From contig NW_006921541.1 of NCBI RefSeq assembly GCF_000340215.1, positions 2,701,527-2,765,526 on the forward strand: a stretch of DNA of 64,000 nt, given 5' to 3'. Below, in pieces: positions 59,993 through 64,000 of this stretch. The DNA is from Pseudocercospora fijiensis CIRAD86. Taxonomy: Eukaryota; Ascomycota; Dothideomycetes; Mycosphaerellales; Mycosphaerellaceae. The stretch's first letter is position 1. Each line of letters opens with the position of its first letter. Under the pieces are notes generated by a model. The model was not told the origin of the DNA and searched no databases. It saw nothing but the letters and a program-made list of their open reading frames with translations. Both the position numbers and the translations under genes were made by a program.

Positions 59993-60443
59993 TTTGCAAC
60001 CATAGATGTTGAATACTGAATATTCAGTATTCAGACCCTATATTCAGTGAATATGAATATAGCTCCCAGCGTATCTAGGTGAATATTCAATATTCAGTCT
60101 AGTTCTTAGCGACGGCGAGGACGAAGGGAAACGAGCTACGAAATCGATTACGATATACCTACTTGTTAATAGTATCTTGTTTCTTAGAAGCGTCTTTAGT
60201 ATTTTGGTATAAAGGACGCCTCGGACTAGATATTCACTAACCCCTTAGCAATAACCTAAGGCATCTTCCCGGAAGCAAGGCAGGTTTGCTACTGCTTTAG
60301 CTATAGAATACCCTATCCGGAGCTTATCCGACTGAATATAAATAAACCTACTATGCAGTCTATCTATATTCAGATTCATATTCAACTGAATATGAATATA
60401 TATTCAAACTGAGTAATCATTATTCAACATCTATGTTTGCAAC
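59993..60443. mobile_element. hAT-type MITE, 435 bp, with 8-bp target duplication
   Basis: The element proper is 60001-60435. Its ends CATAGATGTTGAATA and TATTCAACATCTATG are perfect 15-bp inverted repeats, and TTTGCAAC is duplicated on both sides (59993-60000 and 60436-60443). An 8-bp duplication and ends beginning CA fit the hAT superfamily. Subterminal regions are packed with TGAATATTCA-like palindromes, typical of transposase-binding repeats. It codes for nothing. The centre (about 60095-60340) is CpA-poor and CpG-rich like the RIP block, suggesting that related copies exist and were targeted. Confidence 0.9.
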
Positions 60444-60558
60444 GGGCGAGCAGCAATACCAATCAGTACGCGACCCATGCTCTTTGATGGTAGAAAGAAT
60501 TGCAACATAGCCTTCTAACGAGCAACGAGTCGTCTCCAGAAGCAAGCAATGCCTCAAG

Positions 60559-60987
60559 ATGGAGCTGACATTGCCAGATGATTGCTTGAGTACACAAAAT
60601 CAGAATGTAATCTTAATTACCTCAAGTTCTCTTCCTCAATCGCGCTCGGCATTCCAAAGAGCGAACAGCCAAGTCTGTAAGAAATTTCCTCAAAGCTGCA
60701 GCGTCTTCTCCATCACCAAATCCCTCGCTTCTGTACACTCGAGGAGAATCTCCCTCTTCAATCGAAGGATAGCGTCTGTGGTTCACAATGCAGTGTGATT
60801 ACTCGAAGGACTTCAGTCCCGAAAACCAGTGGCATCAGTGACCGGAATCTCGCAGAGCGACTTGAGCTACATCAAGGAAACTCTGTGGTTGGTGTATGCA
60901 AGAGCAGAGTTGTACAGGAGATCCGGCGGACGCTTTAGCAGCAGGGTGGCCGAATGTTTACGAATGGTAATCGAGCTATGACCGTGA
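60559..60987 (+). pseudogene. Second F-box-like gene remnant
   Basis: A degenerate region: one frame from 60559 gives SRSAFQRANSQVCKKF, comparable to the 'xxQVCKQLRQEA' block of the intact relative, and another frame (60838-60984) gives TGISQSDLSYIKETLW and ends in TGA. The pieces are not in one frame and no intron model joins them cleanly. It is probably a decayed paralogue. Confidence 0.3.
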
Positions 60988-61165
60988 GAAAGTTCTGGAG
61001 AAGGGGATCGGGAGGAAATCACTACAAGTTGCTCATTTGCATGACATGCTTGTCTTAATGCTTCGCTTTGCGATCCGGTTTCACCCAACGCCACGTCGAC
61101 CAGACCGCTCTTCTATGGCTGTTGCAGCTCCACATGGTACATACGACAGCCACCTTGTGCTCTGC

Positions 61166-62041
61166 TCAAGCAACCTGTATATAGCCAAGGGCTCGTAGAC
61201 GCTGGACCTCCACCTGTAGTTTACCTCCTGTACTGAGCAGTTCGATGTTGTCCTGGAACAGCTTGATCGCGTCTGCGATGCTGTCGCGACCATTTTCCAA
61301 CATGAATAACAGCTTCGTCAAATTCTCATCAGCTGCATCGCACATGTCCGCAATGATCCCATCGACGTCTTTGGTCGGAGCCCCACTTGCGTACAGAGAG
61401 CTCCAGTCAGTATCTTCCCAAGTTCCGCTCCAGCTGCCGTCGCTCTGCTGTTCGATGTACACTCGCGGGAAGGCAGCGAACGCAATCTCGAAGTAGACCA
61501 GGCGCTTGAGCAGATCCGTGATCTTCTTGTGTGAAGTCCATCCCAGCCGATCACCACCCTTGTACGAGCGGAGACTGCCAACTTCAAATCGATTGTACTT
61601 GAAGAACATGTCGAATGCTTCCTGGCGTAACTGCTTGCAAACTTGACCCAACTTGGAGACATTGTGGGACATGAGGCTGGGGAGGATACCACGTGGAGTT
61701 GCGCGCTCAATGGTTTGGACACCGTCGTCGCTTTGATGAACAACAGCCAGCTCATAGATCTCATCGCGCAGTTCTCTTGGTAGGTCGAGAAAGCCGGTGG
61801 GAGATGTCTCGCCCTCTCCATCGGCGTCATTTGCTTTGGTGTCGTTGATGTTGTCTTGAGTGGCGCTTGTCGCACGGGTCGATACTGCCAAGTATGCCAT
61901 GGCGAATGTATCGTTCTTGTTGTATGGAAGTGGCTCGGTGAGGCGAAGAATCTGGTCGTGCGCTTTTGGAAGATGTAATTTGGCGATTTGCGCGGACAGC
62001 GCGATATCGCCGGTCATGGCTCCCTCGGAGTCGCTCGCCAT
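61166..62041 (-). CDS. F-box-like (2EXR-type) domain protein, 291 residues
   Basis: An uninterrupted single-exon frame with normal codon use. After an 80-residue low-complexity N-terminus, TGFLDLPRELRDEIYELAVV (about residues 82-101) is the classic start of the fungal F-box-like domain. VSKLGQVCKQLRQEAFDMFFKYNRFEV (about 126-152) is its second half, where a residue of the exterior of a cell-wide family of uncharacterised proteins is normally seen. The C-terminal half is helical with no signal peptide. Members are common, fast-evolving and mostly unstudied in Pezizomycotina; a role as substrate adaptor is inference. It lies opposite in direction to the remnants at 59240 and 60559, so the locus looks like a small local family. 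Confidence 0.75.
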   Translation of the reverse strand: MASDSEGAMTGDIALSAQIAKLHLPKAHDQILRLTEPLPYNKNDTFAMAYLAVSTRATSATQDNINDTKANDADGEGETSPTGFLDLPRELRDEIYELAVVHQSDDGVQTIERATPRGILPSLMSHNVSKLGQVCKQLRQEAFDMFFKYNRFEVGSLRSYKGGDRLGWTSHKKITDLLKRLVYFEIAFAAFPRVYIEQQSDGSWSGTWEDTDWSSLYASGAPTKDVDGIIADMCDAADENLTKLLFMLENGRDSIADAIKLFQDNIELLSTGGKLQVEVQRLRALGYIQVA

Positions 62042-62436
62042 GTTGTGCAGATTGTACTGGTGGTGGATGTCGCTGAAGGTGCTCAGCCGTGCAAATAAAT
62101 ATGGAGTGACGAAAGTGAGCTTGAGAAAGCCACGTGCGGCTTGGCAACGGCTCCCTCACAGCTCTTGCATCACCTCACATGCCAGAAAGGTCGACACATG
62201 CTTCGAGAGTCAGCACCGGCGAGAAAGATCCGCACATGCCGAGAAGGCGCGTAAGGTCCGAGAACCAGGGAGCGGGAGCGGTCTTCATTATACAGGTGAT
62301 AGTTAGCGATATATGTCGATCAGGACAATCAGACCATTACTCAAGTGTGATCCCTCTTCATCCATATTTTCGAAGAAGAAGTCCGTCCGTCCTCATTGGA
62401 GACGATATACACCAGAACGTAGCAGAAGAGCACTGC
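62042..62436. other. Intergenic region between two minus-strand genes
   Basis: It contains the upstream region of the F-box-like gene and the 3' flank of the GPI protein gene. Several short overlapping ORFs exist on both strands; none looks real. Confidence 0.45.
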
Positions 62437-63171
62437 TCACAAGCCGAAGAATCCGCCACAAGTCGCAAGTAGACCCAGAGCAGCGACTATCCACCCTTCA
62501 ATGCTCAACTGCTGTTGCACAAGACCAGCAGCTCCAGCACTGGAAGTCGCGCTCGATCCAGACTGGGTGGCGCTACTCGTGACTGTCTTTGTCCCGGTAG
62601 CAGTAGTCAGTGTAGTCTCGCTAGTGATCGTAATCGAAGAGGTGGCCTGCGAAGTAGGGGTGCCTGTCAGCGTAGTGGATGTAGCGGTCGTTTGCGTCAA
62701 GCCCTCCGTGCCACCAGGACCAGTGTACGAGCTCGGAGTCGGCGAGCTCAAGCTGATGGCAGTGCTTGAATATGCATTCGTCGGGCTATCGGGTGGCACT
62801 GAGGACGTTTGCGGCTCTTCGACCTGAATGGGTCGATCCTTGGGTGTTGAAGCTCCTTCGGTGTCCTGTCTTCTTCGAAGGTCTTGATGTGCTTCGGGGA
62901 GTGACGTAGATAGGCTTACGCTGGTCCAATGGGCCGTGGTTGAACTGTCGACCAAGCCATCGAAAACTAAGCTGAAGACTTGTCCATCGAAAAGAGTGAT
63001 GCCATCTGAGCGGAAGGCGTTGGTCGTGCCGTCAACAACTGCTAGGCCTGTCGTGGGAGGCACAGCAGTTGCTGTGACAGTCATACCAGTGAGAGGAAGA
63101 ATAGCAATCGTCAGCCCGCCGTTCGAGAGACTTAAGGAAGATGAAGTCGTTGGGCTTAGAGTCGAAGTCAT
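62437..63171 (-). CDS. Ser/Thr-rich GPI-anchored cell-wall protein, probably 3' exon
   Basis: A 244-residue frame. The N-terminal part resembles beta-rich repeats of fungal wall proteins (GGLTIAILPLTGMTVTATAV, GLAVVDGTTNAF, DGITLFDGQVFSLVF). There follows a long Ser/Thr/Pro-rich stretch suited to O-mannosylation, then a candidate cleavage/attachment site around SSAGAAG and a hydrophobic tail (WIVAALGLLATCGGFFGL) typical of a GPI signal. No N-terminal signal peptide is visible, so upstream exons carrying it probably exist (63172 onwards) or the gene is truncated. Proteins of this type sit on the outer face of the plasma membrane or in the wall. Confidence 0.65.
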   Translation of the reverse strand: MTSTLSPTTSSSLSLSNGGLTIAILPLTGMTVTATAVPPTTGLAVVDGTTNAFRSDGITLFDGQVFSLVFDGLVDSSTTAHWTSVSLSTSLPEAHQDLRRRQDTEGASTPKDRPIQVEEPQTSSVPPDSPTNAYSSTAISLSSPTPSSYTGPGGTEGLTQTTATSTTLTGTPTSQATSSITITSETTLTTATGTKTVTSSATQSGSSATSSAGAAGLVQQQLSIEGWIVAALGLLATCGGFFGL

Positions 63172-64000
63172 GGCGAGTTATTATAGTAGGTGAGCTGGAG
63201 TTCTAAGAAGTTCGTGGAGAGCCGAAGTAGAATCCAAAGCAGGTTCGAATGTTCGTGTTGCGTTGTAGGACAGCTTCCTGAACAAGGTAGTCGTGAAGTG
63301 AAGTATAAGCAGCTGACGACGCTTCCTGTAGCTTCGTAGAGCTTGTATCGAAATGTGATGCAGGTATCAAGCCTGCTTCGTGGTCAAGCGCAGTGCTGCT
63401 TTTGACGATAGTGTGTCCAGACAACGGAAGTTGTGATTTGCGAGGGCGAGGCCGGCCTCTGATGAGTTAGTTGTTCTGCAGAAATGAGGTTGGCTGAAGT
63501 GAAGGCCTTAAATCAAGGAAGTAATGCCACCCGGAGATTGCCGTGCACAGCTCCCTGCTTCAGCTTTCTGATGATGAGAGACTTTCCATTGCGTTTCACA
63601 AGGTATCCCTGCACGCGAGCAACCACATCACCAAGGTCAAGATCCATCGAAGCTTCAGTAAATGGCTGCGACGAGCTGCTATTCATACAACAACCAATAT
63701 CCAAAAGAATCCCATCTCTCATCAGTACAATATGCATTCTGCCGTAGCCGCAGACGGGGATATCATTTACCATCGCAAGTAACGCCTGTCCAGCTCTCGT
63801 TGCTGGCCTCATGCTCATCGCTCATCCCAAGCTCCATATGTGAATCGCGTAACTCGGCAGGAGCAAAGTCGCATCTACAGTCTTCCATGCCGCGCCTTGA
63901 AAATGGCTACCTTATCATCGTAGAATAAAATTTCGCGCAATCGCAATCGAGCCGTGTTCCTGCTCTCCGCCGAGGACATTTCAGAATTCGTGTCGTCGTC
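63172..64000 (-). other. Upstream of the GPI protein, unresolved short ORFs
   Basis: Two minus-strand frames could be exons of the GPI protein gene or of an unknown gene: 63424-63203 (73 codons, starting MSGHTIVKSSTALDHEAG) and 63818-63513 (101 codons, containing VNDIPVCGYGRMHIVLMRDG). Neither has a recognisable domain, and I could not find a convincing intron model joining them to the exon that starts at 63171. Composition is normal, without RIP. Confidence 0.3.

Noticed and set aside
61827..62306. Overlapping ORFs on both strands near the start of the 291-residue gene
   Set aside because: Shadow frames of the F-box-like gene and its upstream region.
62501..62827. 108-codon plus-strand ORF
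   Set aside because: It is antisense to the Ser/Thr-rich GPI protein, whose repetitive codons leave the opposite strand open.

Overview
The window looks like a piece of a filamentous ascomycete (Pezizomycotina) chromosome, possibly a Dothideomycete. About 57 kb is a wrecked transposon cluster and the last 7 kb is an ordinary gene-bearing segment. The first 57 kb is almost stripped of the dinucleotides CpA and TpG (the first 180 bases hold no CpA and one TpG), while CpG is plentiful. CAG, CAA and TGG codons have become TAG or TAA throughout. This is the mark of repeat-induced point mutation (RIP), a premeiotic defence of this fungal group. It acted here with strict CpA specificity, so GC content stays moderate. 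Conceptual translations stay in one frame for kilobases once TAG/TAA is read as Q/W, which lets the dead elements be read.

Left cluster (1-33.9 kb): two large Ty3/gypsy families, A and B, are nested. From target-site duplications, LTR ends and polypurine tracts I read the order as: A' (26077-33877) was hit by B'' (15029-26076, minus strand); B'' was hit in its third ORF by B' (9986-15028, plus strand); B' was hit by A (1-9985). The 5' halves of A, B' and A' should lie left of the window. The inverted B'/B'' pair makes a 3.8-kb palindrome.

Right cluster (34.5-56.8 kb): a PIF/Harbinger-type transposase gene was split by gypsy C (35307-56157; 309-bp LTRs; TSD GCCTA). C was in turn split inside its integrase by gypsy D (39409-53262; 13.85 kb; 114-bp LTRs; TSD CCGAA).

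The unusual biology is in the extra genes. Families A, B and D each carry a very long ORF downstream of the integrase/chromodomain (about 1,600, 970 and 1,720 codons) with no family I recognise. Family C carries between pol and its 3' LTR an antisense four-exon gene whose three introns share a near-identical branch-site segment.

Euchromatic part (57.0-64 kb): an HNT1/HINT-like histidine-triad hydrolase gene with five exons including a 13-nt microexon; a truncated F-box-like gene and related debris; a 435-bp hAT-type MITE with 8-bp target duplication; an intact 291-residue F-box-like gene on the minus strand; and the 3' part of a Ser/Thr-rich GPI-anchored cell-wall protein gene on the minus strand. 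The composition changes sharply near 56,970.
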